Source: Paraburkholderia sp. BL25I1N1
GTDB taxonomy: Bacteria; Pseudomonadota; Gammaproteobacteria; Burkholderiales; Burkholderiaceae
Reading direction: 5' to 3'
NCBI RefSeq assembly: GCF_003002025.1
Contig: NZ_PVZB01000001.1
Location: 1 to 64,000 of the forward strand
DNA: 64,000 bases
Under the pieces are notes generated by a model. It saw only the letters and a list, made by a program, of their open reading frames with translations, did no database searches and had not been told where the DNA came from. Below, one piece after another: positions 1 through 7,788 of this stretch. The translations under genes and the position numbers were made by a program. Within the stretch, counting starts at the first letter, position 1. Each line of letters opens with the position of its first letter.

Positions 1-33
1 GAAGGCTGACGCTGCTACGCAGCGCCAGCCTTC
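1..33. terminator. Inverted repeat, probable terminator of the KfrA-like gene
   Basis: Two 14-base arms, starting gaaggctgacgctg and ending cagcgccagccttc, pair with one mismatch around a short loop. The hairpin lies just beyond the stop codon of the minus-strand KfrA-like gene. No long T-run follows on either strand within view, so a terminator is a guess. It could also be an arm of a repeat continuing beyond the window edge. Confidence 0.4.
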
Positions 34-75
34 ACCAACAAACGATTCGTCGATGACAATTAGCCGGGAGTAACA

Positions 76-906
76 TTATCCCGTGAGGCAACACGCGAGC
101 TGCTTCTCGTGTCGTTCTGCGAGCCGCCGGTGTTCGGCGGCGTCGGCCGAGATCCGCTGGACATCGGCGATGAACTGCTCGTTGCGCTGGCGGGTTTTCG
201 CAAGCGCGGCCTCGGCGCGCCGTTGTGCATCACGTGCCTCCTCGGTCTGCAACATGACGCGCTTCTGGACACCCTCGAGCCGGGCCGTCGCCTGGTCGAC
301 CTCCACCCGCAAGGCCGCTTCATGCCCGGCGTGGGTGGTCCGCAAAGCTTCGAGTTCGAGGGCATACGCCGATTGCAGGTCCCGCAGCGCCTGCTCCGAT
401 CGCGCGCGGATGGCGTCCCGTTCGGCCACGGCAGCTTCGGCCTGCAGGAGGGCAGCATCACGCCCGGCATGGGCCTGCGCCTGCTCTGTCAGCGCCGTAG
501 CAAGTCGTGCCTGCTGGTCGTCAAGCTGGCCGCGAACGGTGCGAACTTCGGCCCGAAGTTCCGCATGGGCGGTCTCGAGTGCCCCGGCGCGTGTGATGGC
601 GGCCGCCGCTTCCGCTTCAAGTTCGTCGCCACGTTGCGCAAAGACCTGTTCGCCTTGCCCGACCGCAAGCGCCCACACCGACAGCATCGCACTGGCGACC
701 GCCGGCGGCAGCGCCGCCGCGAGCGCGTCGTTGCGCGCCTGCTCGTCCTTCCACAGCTTCAGTTCGTCATTGATGGTGGTGCGGCTGCCCTGGCGGATTT
801 CCGCGTAGATCAGGTCGACGGTGAGCTCATGCGCGAGCCGGCCTGAGGTGACGAGTCGCGCGGCGGCTTCGCGGGTACGGATGCGGGTATCGCTGATTCG
901 GCTCAT
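76..906 (-). CDS. KfrA-like DNA-binding protein with coiled coil
   Basis: 276 residues. The first ~60 residues resemble the KfrA N-terminal DNA-binding domain (TREAAARLVTSGR..., then a helix with TTINDELKLWKDEQ). From about residue 90 to 265 the protein is an uninterrupted Ala/Glu/Arg/Gln-rich coiled coil, as in plasmid KfrA proteins, which bind their own promoter and may help partition or organise DNA. It is divergent from a tyrosine recombinase, with a 178-base AT-rich, palindrome-containing spacer that is the likely autoregulatory operator. The domain pattern is seen; the specific role is inferred. Confidence 0.8.
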   Translation of the reverse strand: MSRISDTRIRTREAAARLVTSGRLAHELTVDLIYAEIRQGSRTTINDELKLWKDEQARNDALAAALPPAVASAMLSVWALAVGQGEQVFAQRGDELEAEAAAAITRAGALETAHAELRAEVRTVRGQLDDQQARLATALTEQAQAHAGRDAALLQAEAAVAERDAIRARSEQALRDLQSAYALELEALRTTHAGHEAALRVEVDQATARLEGVQKRVMLQTEEARDAQRRAEAALAKTRQRNEQFIADVQRISADAAEHRRLAERHEKQLACCLTG

Positions 907-949
907 GGCGGAGTTTCACCGTGAAAAGCGGTTGAGGAGGGTGTGTCAC

Positions 950-1040
950 CAGAAAATCATAATCGTATATCGCCGTATAACATTATAGCTATAACGATAA
1001 CGTGTGAAAATTTGTGATAACGCCCATAATCACAAGTTCT
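950..1040. promoter_or_regulatory. AT-rich divergent promoter with palindromic operator candidate
   Basis: The spacer between the KfrA-like gene and the integrase is strikingly AT-rich for this window. It contains the perfect 12-base palindrome ttatagctataa at 983-994, extended to an imperfect 16-base dyad at 981-996. Several ATAAC/TAACG repeats lie nearby. KfrA-type proteins are known to repress their own promoters, so this is the obvious operator candidate for both divergent genes. Confidence 0.45.
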
Positions 1041-1084
1041 GATCGTGTACGCTGCGCAAAGTCCATCCGAAAACGCGTCACACC

Positions 1085-2275
1085 ATGAACCTGCCCGCTA
1101 CCGCGCCCGCATCGCCCGAACTGGAACTGTCGCTCGGCCTGCCTGCGGCGCTCGACGGACGCGACGGTACCAACCGCGCACGGGGCGGTCACCTGCAGAT
1201 CGCGGCCGACCGTGACGTCGACGCCGTGCGCCTGTGGCTCGCCGAATATGCGGGTTCGCCGCACACGTTGCGCAGCTATCGCAAGGAGGCGGTGCGGCTG
1301 CTGCTGTGGGCCTCGCAGGCGCTGGGCAAGCCGCTATCGAGCCTGACGCGCGAGGACTTCCTGCTATACGAGCGGTTTCTCGCGGCACCTACCGGCGACT
1401 GGGCTGATCCGGTACGACCGCGGCGGGGCGGTACACGACGACTGTTCGACGGGCCGCTGTCCGAGCGCAGCCGGCATCAGGCGCTGGGCATCATGTCAGG
1501 CCTGCTGTCGTATCTGGTCAGTGCCGGCTATCTGGCCGGCAATCCGCTGGCCCTGCGCCGCCGGACCGGTGCGGCGGCGAGGCGCACGCCGCGGGTTGAG
1601 CGGTATCTGGATCACGCGCTATGGGACCACGTGCTCGCCAGCGTCGAGCAGTGGCCGCGGCTTACCAAGCGCGACCATGAGCACTACGAGCGCAGCCGGT
1701 GGCTGATCCGCCTGCTGTACCACACGGGCCTGCGGGTCTCGGAGGCAGCGAATGCGAAAGCCGCAGACTTCCATCAGCGGCGGGGCAAATGGTGGCTGCA
1801 CGTGGTCGGGAAGGGCGGCACCGAAGGGGAGGTGCCGGTGAGCGCGGCCCTGATGGCGGACCTCGCGCGGTACCGGGTTTTTCATGGGCTCGCACCGACG
1901 CCGTTGGGGAATGAGACGGCGGCTGCCGTCATGAGCGTCGCGGGTGATCCGCACCGACACCTGACGCCGGCCGCGGTCTATCTGATCGTCAAGGAAGTTT
2001 TCCGGCGGGCCGCCGACACGCTTGCGATGAGCGATCCCGCAGGTGCCGCGACGCTCCGACGCGCATCCACGCACTGGCTACGGCATACCGCGGCGACACA
2101 TCAGGCCGATGCCGGCACCGACCTGCGATTCATCCAGAAAAACATGCGCCATGCGTCGATCCAGACGACCGGCATCTATCTTCATGCTGAAGATGATCGG
2201 CGGCATTCCGAGACCGTACAGGAGAGTGACGACAACATTGCACCGGAGGCACACCCCAGCACTACGGGCATCTGA
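1085..2275 (+). CDS. Tyrosine recombinase / phage-type integrase
   Basis: 396 residues. An N-terminal SAM-like core-binding domain (about 50-170, with SPHTLRSYRKEA) precedes the catalytic domain. The catalytic set is visible: Arg217 in HTGLRVSEA, His330/Arg333 in HWLRHTAATH, His356 in MRHASIQTT and nucleophile Tyr365 in GIYLHAEDD. It should be an active site-specific recombinase of the lambda-integrase superfamily. It is divergent from the KfrA-like gene; such pairs occur in mobile or plasmid-derived islands. No att site could be identified. Confidence 0.9.
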   Translation: MNLPATAPASPELELSLGLPAALDGRDGTNRARGGHLQIAADRDVDAVRLWLAEYAGSPHTLRSYRKEAVRLLLWASQALGKPLSSLTREDFLLYERFLAAPTGDWADPVRPRRGGTRRLFDGPLSERSRHQALGIMSGLLSYLVSAGYLAGNPLALRRRTGAAARRTPRVERYLDHALWDHVLASVEQWPRLTKRDHEHYERSRWLIRLLYHTGLRVSEAANAKAADFHQRRGKWWLHVVGKGGTEGEVPVSAALMADLARYRVFHGLAPTPLGNETAAAVMSVAGDPHRHLTPAAVYLIVKEVFRRAADTLAMSDPAGAATLRRASTHWLRHTAATHQADAGTDLRFIQKNMRHASIQTTGIYLHAEDDRRHSETVQESDDNIAPEAHPSTTGI

Positions 2276-2777
2276 AGCGATGTGAAACCGATCGCGCGAA
2301 CGTGTTCGAGCTGAGTCGGCGGGAAGGTGCTGGAGTTCGAATCGCTTCACCCAGACTATTGAACCGGTTGTGCACAAGCCGCTTCCGAAGTGGACGGACG
2401 AACACCAATATAGCGTCATGGGGCGGCTGAACAAAGACCACGTCTATGCCCAGTTGCGCCGTTGCTTCACCAGTCAAGCGGCGAAACACCAGGTCGGGCA
2501 TATTCGTGTGCGCGGTTGCGCACCGTTTCGGATTGCGCTTCCGAGTGCAAGTGAAGCCACTTCCGGTGGCTCTCCTACGCATCGCGTGTAGACTTCGATG
2601 TTTCTTTTTCTTGATCGAGAACAGGGACGGCTTGCCAAGCCTCTTTCTGCGCATCACGCTACAACCTTTCTCCGTGACAGGTATATCGCCGCCCGCGTTG
2701 CCGTTGCCGTTATTGTCATTGTTATCGGTCTGAGACCGAACCGCAAAAAGCCTGATGACGAATGGAAAAACTGACTT
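2276..2777. other. Intergenic, no supported gene
   Basis: About 500 bases after the integrase. Short open frames exist on both strands but none has a convincing ribosome-binding site, protein-like composition or recognisable motif. A small palindrome (cggtctgagaccg) lies near 2730. This may be remnant DNA of the mobile island. Confidence 0.5.
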
Positions 2778-3212
2778 ATGAACTCAAGCGAAATCGAAAT
2801 CGTCCATCACGAGCCGCAATTTGTAACCCGGGTCGCATATCCGCTAGCAGTCCGGAATCGCGGCGAACCCGCGGGACGCCTTCAGCGCATGTCGGTGCAT
2901 TCGTTGTCCACGACGATGCTGGACCTCGCTACCGCCCGTATCCTCAGCATGATGGAGGTTTTCGCTTTTATGGGCGTGAGGCTTGATTTGGGCCTGAGGA
3001 TCACGTCAGTGAACGTCTGCGAAACCCGTGAGCCTGATGGTGCGCGCTCCTGGTCCCCGAGTACCAACGACGCCGACTGGAGATACCTGAGCGGCCGGCT
3101 CGGCGTCGCGGCCGAACATAGCGGGCTTCCTCGAGATGTGAGTCTGCGCGCCATCGTCGCAGTTCACCTCAGTGATCCGGTCGATATCCCCGTCTGGTTC
3201 TTGCCCGACTGA
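2778..3212 (+). CDS. Hypothetical protein
   Basis: 144 residues, not recognised. There are no cysteine clusters, membrane segments or signal peptide. The start is uncertain: ATG 2778 has no clear Shine-Dalgarno, and ATG 2762 is in another frame. The C-terminal half (GRLGVAAEHSGLPRDVSLRAIVAVHLSD) looks protein-like, whereas the N-terminal part is less so. It lies between the integrase and the amber-interrupted gene in a region of patchy gene decay, so it may be a fragment. Confidence 0.4.
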   Translation: MNSSEIEIVHHEPQFVTRVAYPLAVRNRGEPAGRLQRMSVHSLSTTMLDLATARILSMMEVFAFMGVRLDLGLRITSVNVCETREPDGARSWSPSTNDADWRYLSGRLGVAAEHSGLPRDVSLRAIVAVHLSDPVDIPVWFLPD

Positions 3213-3345
3213 ACCAGGCCGGACACGTGTGCCCGAGATGCGGATGTTGGAAGACGACCGAAAAGATCACGCCGGTGCGTCCTCAGCAAGACTAGCTAAC
3301 GACGCCGCATGGAGTGCATTTCCCGATACCTGTCGAGCGTAAAAA

Positions 3346-4233
3346 ATGAACGTCTTCAAATTGCGGCAAGGTGAGCAAGACTCTCGTGCCTAGTCTGTCG
3401 TCGGTTTCCACCTTGCAACGAGCAAAAAATATCCGTGGTATCAGACACGAAACGGGAAGACATTCCACTACGCCGTTTGTCCCGAGTGCGATAACCCTGT
3501 TCACATCGTGAACTTGGACGTTGATAGGAAGGTCGACACTGACGGACGGAGCTTGCCGCTTTACGCGAAGCACGCAGCCGCCGATATCGCGGAAATTGGC
3601 ACGTTTGACAGGGACGCCTATGAAGACTGCTCGCTCGCGAATCCTGCGTCGCTAAACGGCGGAAACAAGACGCGTCGACCCGGCACGGTCACCGCAGGGA
3701 TATGCGAGATGTTGATAGATCATGCCGACGCAATCCACTACATGATCGAACGATTTCTGGGAGCGTCGGTGTCCGATCAGCTCTTCGCATCGATTCTTGA
3801 AAAATTTCACAAGCAGGAAGGGTATCTGTACCGGGGAGTCAGCACATCGAACCTGCCTTATGCGTTGCTCTACATGGCTGGCAATCAGCTCGCCACCGGT
3901 TGCTCACCGAAAGCGGGTTCGCCATTCGCCAGGGCGCTCACAGCGAGCACCCATTTCGAACTGACCGCAAAGGGATGGATCAGGCGAAAAGCCGGTTCAA
4001 ATGCGCAGTTGCGCTTTTTCGTCACCGACCACGTCGTCAGAAAGTCGGCTTCGACCAACGAGCAGACGATGATGCTCGTCGTCGATGAAGAGAATTCCGG
4101 CCAATCGCATCGGTTGTTGCGTGAAGGGGTAAAACTCGAAATCGACTTCTTCCGCAATCTGCTCGGCAAGCGAATGCGCCTCCGCGAGATGGCGCGCAAG
4201 GAATTCGCAGGAGTTAGTAACGGTGCCGATTGA
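3346..4233 (+). pseudogene. Zinc-ribbon hypothetical protein interrupted by an amber codon
   Basis: Reading from ATG 3346 gives 15 codons (MNVFKLRQGEQDSRA), then TAG at 3391-3393. The same frame then runs open to 4233 and carries obvious coding sequence: a hydrophilic start, then CPEC (3481-3492), a later His and a further Cys (AYEDC), suggesting a zinc ribbon. The only start after the stop, GTG 3508, lies beyond the CPEC pair and lacks an RBS. The rest (residues ~100-295) has YLYRGVSTSN and a charged C-terminus. The family resembles conserved hypotheticals of Gram-negative genomes that I cannot name. Most likely a nonsense-mutated gene, or one translated only from 3508 without its ribbon. 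Confidence 0.6.
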
Positions 4234-4643
4234 TGGCGCGAGCCGATCTGCATGAGGTGTACGATCGTCCCCGGCGCTCGCTGCAGGATCATCAGATCGC
4301 ATCTGTCGTGGGCGTTGGCACGGGCGTCACCCTTCGCTTTACGTTGCTGAGGGGATGTTCCTGCCTGGATACGCTTAAGGCCGTTCCCTGTCGATGAGCG
4401 AACGTGAAGGTTATGAATGGGCGGACCGGTTGACGGCTTAGCAGGTCTTCTGCGGAATTTGCAGGCCCTGGTGGCGAAACGCAATAGCCGAAAAAGACAA
4501 AACCGCTTGCTAGCAGAGTATTTCGCGCCAGCCGGGCAAGCGATCAATTTAACCATGGTGTAATGTATCTTCGAGTCTGCCTCTTGATGCTTCAAAGTCG
4601 CAGGCAGGTTGCGCAATTCGTCGCCAAACAACATAAGTTAAAG
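4234..4643. other. Gap with only micro-ORFs
   Basis: About 400 bases between the interrupted zinc-ribbon gene and the PIN gene. It holds two tiny frames: one from ATG 4394 (15 codons, ending at the TAG near 4441) and one from ATG 4417 to 4563 (48 residues, basic). Neither has a recognisable domain, and both may be remnants. ATG 4563 could extend the PIN gene upstream, but the conserved domain starts well after 4644. Confidence 0.4.
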
Positions 4644-5801
4644 ATGCCAAAAGGACTACCGAGTGCTGCCCAACTCTGGAATGGCGAAGTTTCGTTCTTC
4701 TCGATCGACACGAACCTGATTCAACAAGCTGGCTACAACTTTGAGCAGGGGATTCTTAATCAGATTCCGAAGGTCTCCCCTGAGACGATGGGACTGTTGA
4801 TGCCGGACATCGTCATGCGGGAGATTGTCAAGCATTTGATGAAGTCGGTGTATTCGGCGGCTCAATCCTTTGAGAGTGCATCGAGCGCGCTCAAGCGGTC
4901 TGCTGGCGTCGACATGACGGCCATTGACAGCCTATTCAAAGGTCTTTCAGTGGAGGAGTTCGCGGCCTCCAATTTCCGCATGCGTGTGGAGAACTACGTC
5001 AAGCGCACGAGGGGCAGTATCCTGGCAATTCAGGGCGAAGATCTCGCGGAGCGAATCTTTCAACTGTACTTTTCAGAATCGCCACCATTCGCGGAACGTA
5101 AGGAAAAGAAGGCCGAGTTTCCAGACGCGGTCTGTCTGATGTTGCTGGAGGACCATGCACGTGAATGCGGGGCGATGGGCATACTCGCTTCGGACGACGG
5201 GGGGTGGAGCGACTTCGCTGAGAATTCGGATCATCTGTATTGCGTAAAGACACTCGATGATCTTATCGCGCTATTCCGGGCAAGCGGGGAACTCGCCGCG
5301 GCGGTAACCGCCCGCGTGACTGCCGCCATTGCGGACGTTCAATCAGCCGTTCGAGAGGCTCTGCGTGATGGTCTGGAGCAGCATGTGAGAGCTTCAGAGT
5401 GGAGCGTTGAGGACATTTCTAGTGGGTACTCGGGCGTACGCGTTGAAGCCACTTTCCATGAAGCGACGATGGAGTCCTACGATCTGCGACCGGAGGCGAC
5501 GAAGGTCTGGAACGTGCCGACCGACCGCGCAGCGTGGGTAATTGAAGTGGCCGCCTTGTTGAAGGTCGACATAACCATTGACGCCACTTTCTATCAATGG
5601 GATTCATTCGACAGGGACGAGTTTGAATTGACCTCGCAGTTGGTTGAGAGAGCGCAGGAAGTGGAAGTCAAGGCGTTCCTGACGTGCACTGGACCCCTCG
5701 AGCACGAAGATCCGACAAACTGGGAAATAGATGTCGAGATTGCTGACGAGGAATACGACGTTGACGTTGGCGAAGTGGACCCGGACATGGGTGGTCACTG
5801 A
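4644..5801 (+). CDS. PIN-domain (DUF4935-like) putative nuclease
   Basis: 385 residues from ATG 4644; an upstream in-frame ATG at 4563 would add 27 poorly conserved residues. The acidic residues expected of a PIN nuclease are seen: Asp22 in FSIDTN, Glu60 in REIVKH, Asp161 in FPDAVCL and Asp184/185 in ASDDGGW. This order matches the PIN-like family called DUF4935 and predicts a metal-dependent RNase or DNase. The C-terminal ~150 residues are acidic beta-rich sequence of unknown role. Its stop codon abuts the E1-like gene directly, so the two are probably cotranscribed. Activity and target are unknown. Confidence 0.8.
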   Translation: MPKGLPSAAQLWNGEVSFFSIDTNLIQQAGYNFEQGILNQIPKVSPETMGLLMPDIVMREIVKHLMKSVYSAAQSFESASSALKRSAGVDMTAIDSLFKGLSVEEFAASNFRMRVENYVKRTRGSILAIQGEDLAERIFQLYFSESPPFAERKEKKAEFPDAVCLMLLEDHARECGAMGILASDDGGWSDFAENSDHLYCVKTLDDLIALFRASGELAAAVTARVTAAIADVQSAVREALRDGLEQHVRASEWSVEDISSGYSGVRVEATFHEATMESYDLRPEATKVWNVPTDRAAWVIEVAALLKVDITIDATFYQWDSFDRDEFELTSQLVERAQEVEVKAFLTCTGPLEHEDPTNWEIDVEIADEEYDVDVGEVDPDMGGH

Positions 5802-5803
5802 GG

Positions 5804-6625
5804 CTGAAGACCGTTGCCATCGTAGGGTGCGGTTCACTTGGGAGCAAGGTCGCGGTCAGTCTGGCGAGGTCAGGCGTCTCCAATTTCGTACTGGTCGATG
5901 ACGATGTCATGCTGCCGGAGAATATCGTCAGAAATGAACTGGACTGGTCTGCGATCGGCGACCAGAAAGTTGATGCACTCGCGCGCCGCATCGCGCTCGT
6001 GTCGCCCACTGCGCAGTGCGCCAGTCTCCGGCATCAACTAGGCGGGCAGGAAAGCAGTCAGGGCCTTGCGATCGTGCTTTCACGCCTTGGCAAATGCGAT
6101 CTGGTTGTGGATGCAACTGCAAGTGCACGCGTGTTCAATCTGCTCGGCGCAGTCGTCGATCGCACGGAGAAACCGCTGGTGTGGGCCGAAGTGTTTCCGG
6201 GCGGGATCGGCGGCCTTGTCGCGCGCTCGCGCCCAGGGCTGGACCCGTCGCCGCAGACTGCACGCGCACGCGTGGCTGCATGGTGTGAAGACAAGGGAAT
6301 TCCTGCTCCGCAAGCAGTCGCGCCCTATGAGTCTGTCTCCGGCGACGTTATCCATGTGGCCGACGATGCGGATGTGACCGTCATTGCTGCACATACGGCC
6401 CGGCTCGTGATTGACCTCCTCGTCGAACCTACGGAATCAGTGTTCCCGCACTCAGCATATTTCATTGGCCTTGAAGCGGGCTGGATCTTTGCGGAGCCCT
6501 TCCATACGTTCCCGGTCGATTTGGGATCAGCGGAAATTCGCGAAGCGGAACCCCCCGATCCGGGTGCGCTCGGTACGCTTCAACGCCTCATAAAGGATTT
6601 CTGTGATCGTCCACGTCCCGCCTGA
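5804..6625 (+). CDS. E1/ThiF-like adenylating enzyme, no canonical start codon
   Basis: The frame reads LKTVAIVGCGSLGSK right after the PIN stop, the start of a ThiF/MoeB/E1 Rossmann domain. GxGxxG is followed by the adenine-ribose acidic segment (FVLVDDDV), an Arg (ENIVRNEL) and the conserved Lys (GDQKVDAL). A central VVDATASARVFN and WAEVFPGGIGG follow. Upstream in frame to the stop at 5762 there is no ATG, GTG or TTG, only CTG at 5798 and 5804. The first ATG (5909) would delete the nucleotide-binding loop. Related proteins usually carry an N-terminal extension, so the 5' end was probably lost. E1 proteins adenylate the C-terminus of ubiquitin-like proteins; none is visible here. Confidence 0.75.
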   Translation: MKTVAIVGCGSLGSKVAVSLARSGVSNFVLVDDDVMLPENIVRNELDWSAIGDQKVDALARRIALVSPTAQCASLRHQLGGQESSQGLAIVLSRLGKCDLVVDATASARVFNLLGAVVDRTEKPLVWAEVFPGGIGGLVARSRPGLDPSPQTARARVAAWCEDKGIPAPQAVAPYESVSGDVIHVADDADVTVIAAHTARLVIDLLVEPTESVFPHSAYFIGLEAGWIFAEPFHTFPVDLGSAEIREAEPPDPGALGTLQRLIKDFCDRPRPA

Positions 6626-6690
6626 CCTCGTGGCCCGGCTGAGAGAAGAGCTGGAGCGCGCCGGGAGCAGGGAGATCGGTGGCGTTCATC
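6603..6690 (+). pseudogene. JAB/Mov34 peptidase, 5' remnant (~29 codons)
   Basis: GTG 6603 sits 6 bases after a good Shine-Dalgarno (aaagga) and overlaps the end of the E1-like gene by 23 bases, a typical coupled arrangement. The frame reads VIVHVPPDLVARLREELE, then an REIGGV motif. That matches the opening of JAB-domain isopeptidases, in which Glu-x-Gly-Gly precedes the LxG strand. The frame then changes to nonsense (HRRYLNWQ) and ends near 6777. The metal-binding HxH-SxxD part is absent. The continuation in another frame belongs to the TPR protein, marking a deletion junction at about 6679-6690. Confidence 0.65.
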
Positions 6691-7704
6691 GCCGATATCT
6701 CAACTGGCAATGTCAATGCAATATACGAGCTTGGCGTGCGTCATGCCCTTTGCCCCAATACGACGATCATCATGAGTGAGTCGGGTGGACGGTTGCATTT
6801 CGACCTAAACCACATCAGCACGTTTCAGTACGCCCATCTCGGTGACGACATTGGCAGTCGCGAGAGTGTGCGGGCGCGACGCGCGCTCGAAGAATTGATC
6901 AAGGCTGCGCTTGAGTCTGGAGAGACAGATAGTCCGGTCTACACCTATCTGCCCGGCTTGCAGAGACCTTTGATGAATGGTGAGCGATATCAACAGATGC
7001 TTGAAGAGACCGAATTCGCACAGGAAAAGCTGTCCGAGTTTCTTCATAAGGGCGAAGAGGCGCATCGAAATGGACAGCACGCCGACGCCGTGAAAGCATA
7101 TGAAAGTGCCGCCGGGATGAAGGTCAACGATAGCTTCATCATCCAACGCCTTGCAATCGCCACATACAAGGCGCAAAGCCCCTCCGCGCTCGATGCACTG
7201 ATTCGCGCAAGGGTGATTATCGATGCGTTAGACCCGGAAGCTTCGAACGATCCGGAGACGCTGGGAATTGCCGGTGCTATCAGGAAGCGACTGTGGATCG
7301 AGACGGAAGACCGGGCGCAGCTCGATGCCGCGATCCGCTATTACCAGCGGGGTTTTGAGATAAGGCGGGACTATTACAACGGCGAAAATCTCGCGACGTG
7401 CCTTGATTTGCGTGCACGGATTCAGTCGGACCCCGCCGAGGAACAGTTTGATCAAATGAGCGCGAAAAAGGTCCGTCAATCCCTCGTTGAACTGTTGACA
7501 GGGCTGATCGACGATCCGTCTTTTGGTGACCGCTCAGATCAGAAATGGATTTATGCGACGCTCTCCCAGTGTTCGTTCGCGCTTGGCGAAAATGAAAACG
7601 GCGAACGGTATGCGCAACTTTTCCGTGCCGAGAATCCGGCTGACTGGGAAGTCAGGACGTTCGCGCAAACAAAGGCGCTGCTGGAACGTACCCCGACGTC
7701 ATAA
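6679..7704 (+). CDS. TPR protein with TRAFs-binding-like domain, N-terminally truncated
   Basis: 341 residues from GTG 6679. It opens directly inside a conserved motif, VAFIADISTGNVNAIYELG, followed by VRHAL. In family members this motif lies ~80-100 residues in, after a segment starting like MGFGKKTD, so the N-terminal half is missing. From about residue 115 to 330 the sequence is helical TPR-like (EEAHRNGQHADAVKAYESA; DAAIRYYQRGFEIRRD), as in bacterial proteins annotated as tetratricopeptide / MAP3K TRAFs-binding domain. The ADxS-N-NxxYELG motif also occurs in nucleoside-deoxyribosyltransferase- and TIR-like folds. Truncation makes function doubtful. Confidence 0.65.
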   Translation: MAFIADISTGNVNAIYELGVRHALCPNTTIIMSESGGRLHFDLNHISTFQYAHLGDDIGSRESVRARRALEELIKAALESGETDSPVYTYLPGLQRPLMNGERYQQMLEETEFAQEKLSEFLHKGEEAHRNGQHADAVKAYESAAGMKVNDSFIIQRLAIATYKAQSPSALDALIRARVIIDALDPEASNDPETLGIAGAIRKRLWIETEDRAQLDAAIRYYQRGFEIRRDYYNGENLATCLDLRARIQSDPAEEQFDQMSAKKVRQSLVELLTGLIDDPSFGDRSDQKWIYATLSQCSFALGENENGERYAQLFRAENPADWEVRTFAQTKALLERTPTS

Positions 7705-7788
7705 GACTCCAATGCCGCCCGAATACGGGGGTCAGGATTCCATGCAAACCCCAACACCACACATCCCCTTCACCTCCATGCATCTCGG

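Noticed and set aside
3508..4233. ADP-ribosyltransferase fold suggested by a YRGV...STH...E pattern
   Set aside because: The spacing does not fit R-S-E transferases, and the upstream CPEC ribbon plus the whole-length pattern looks like a conserved hypothetical family instead.
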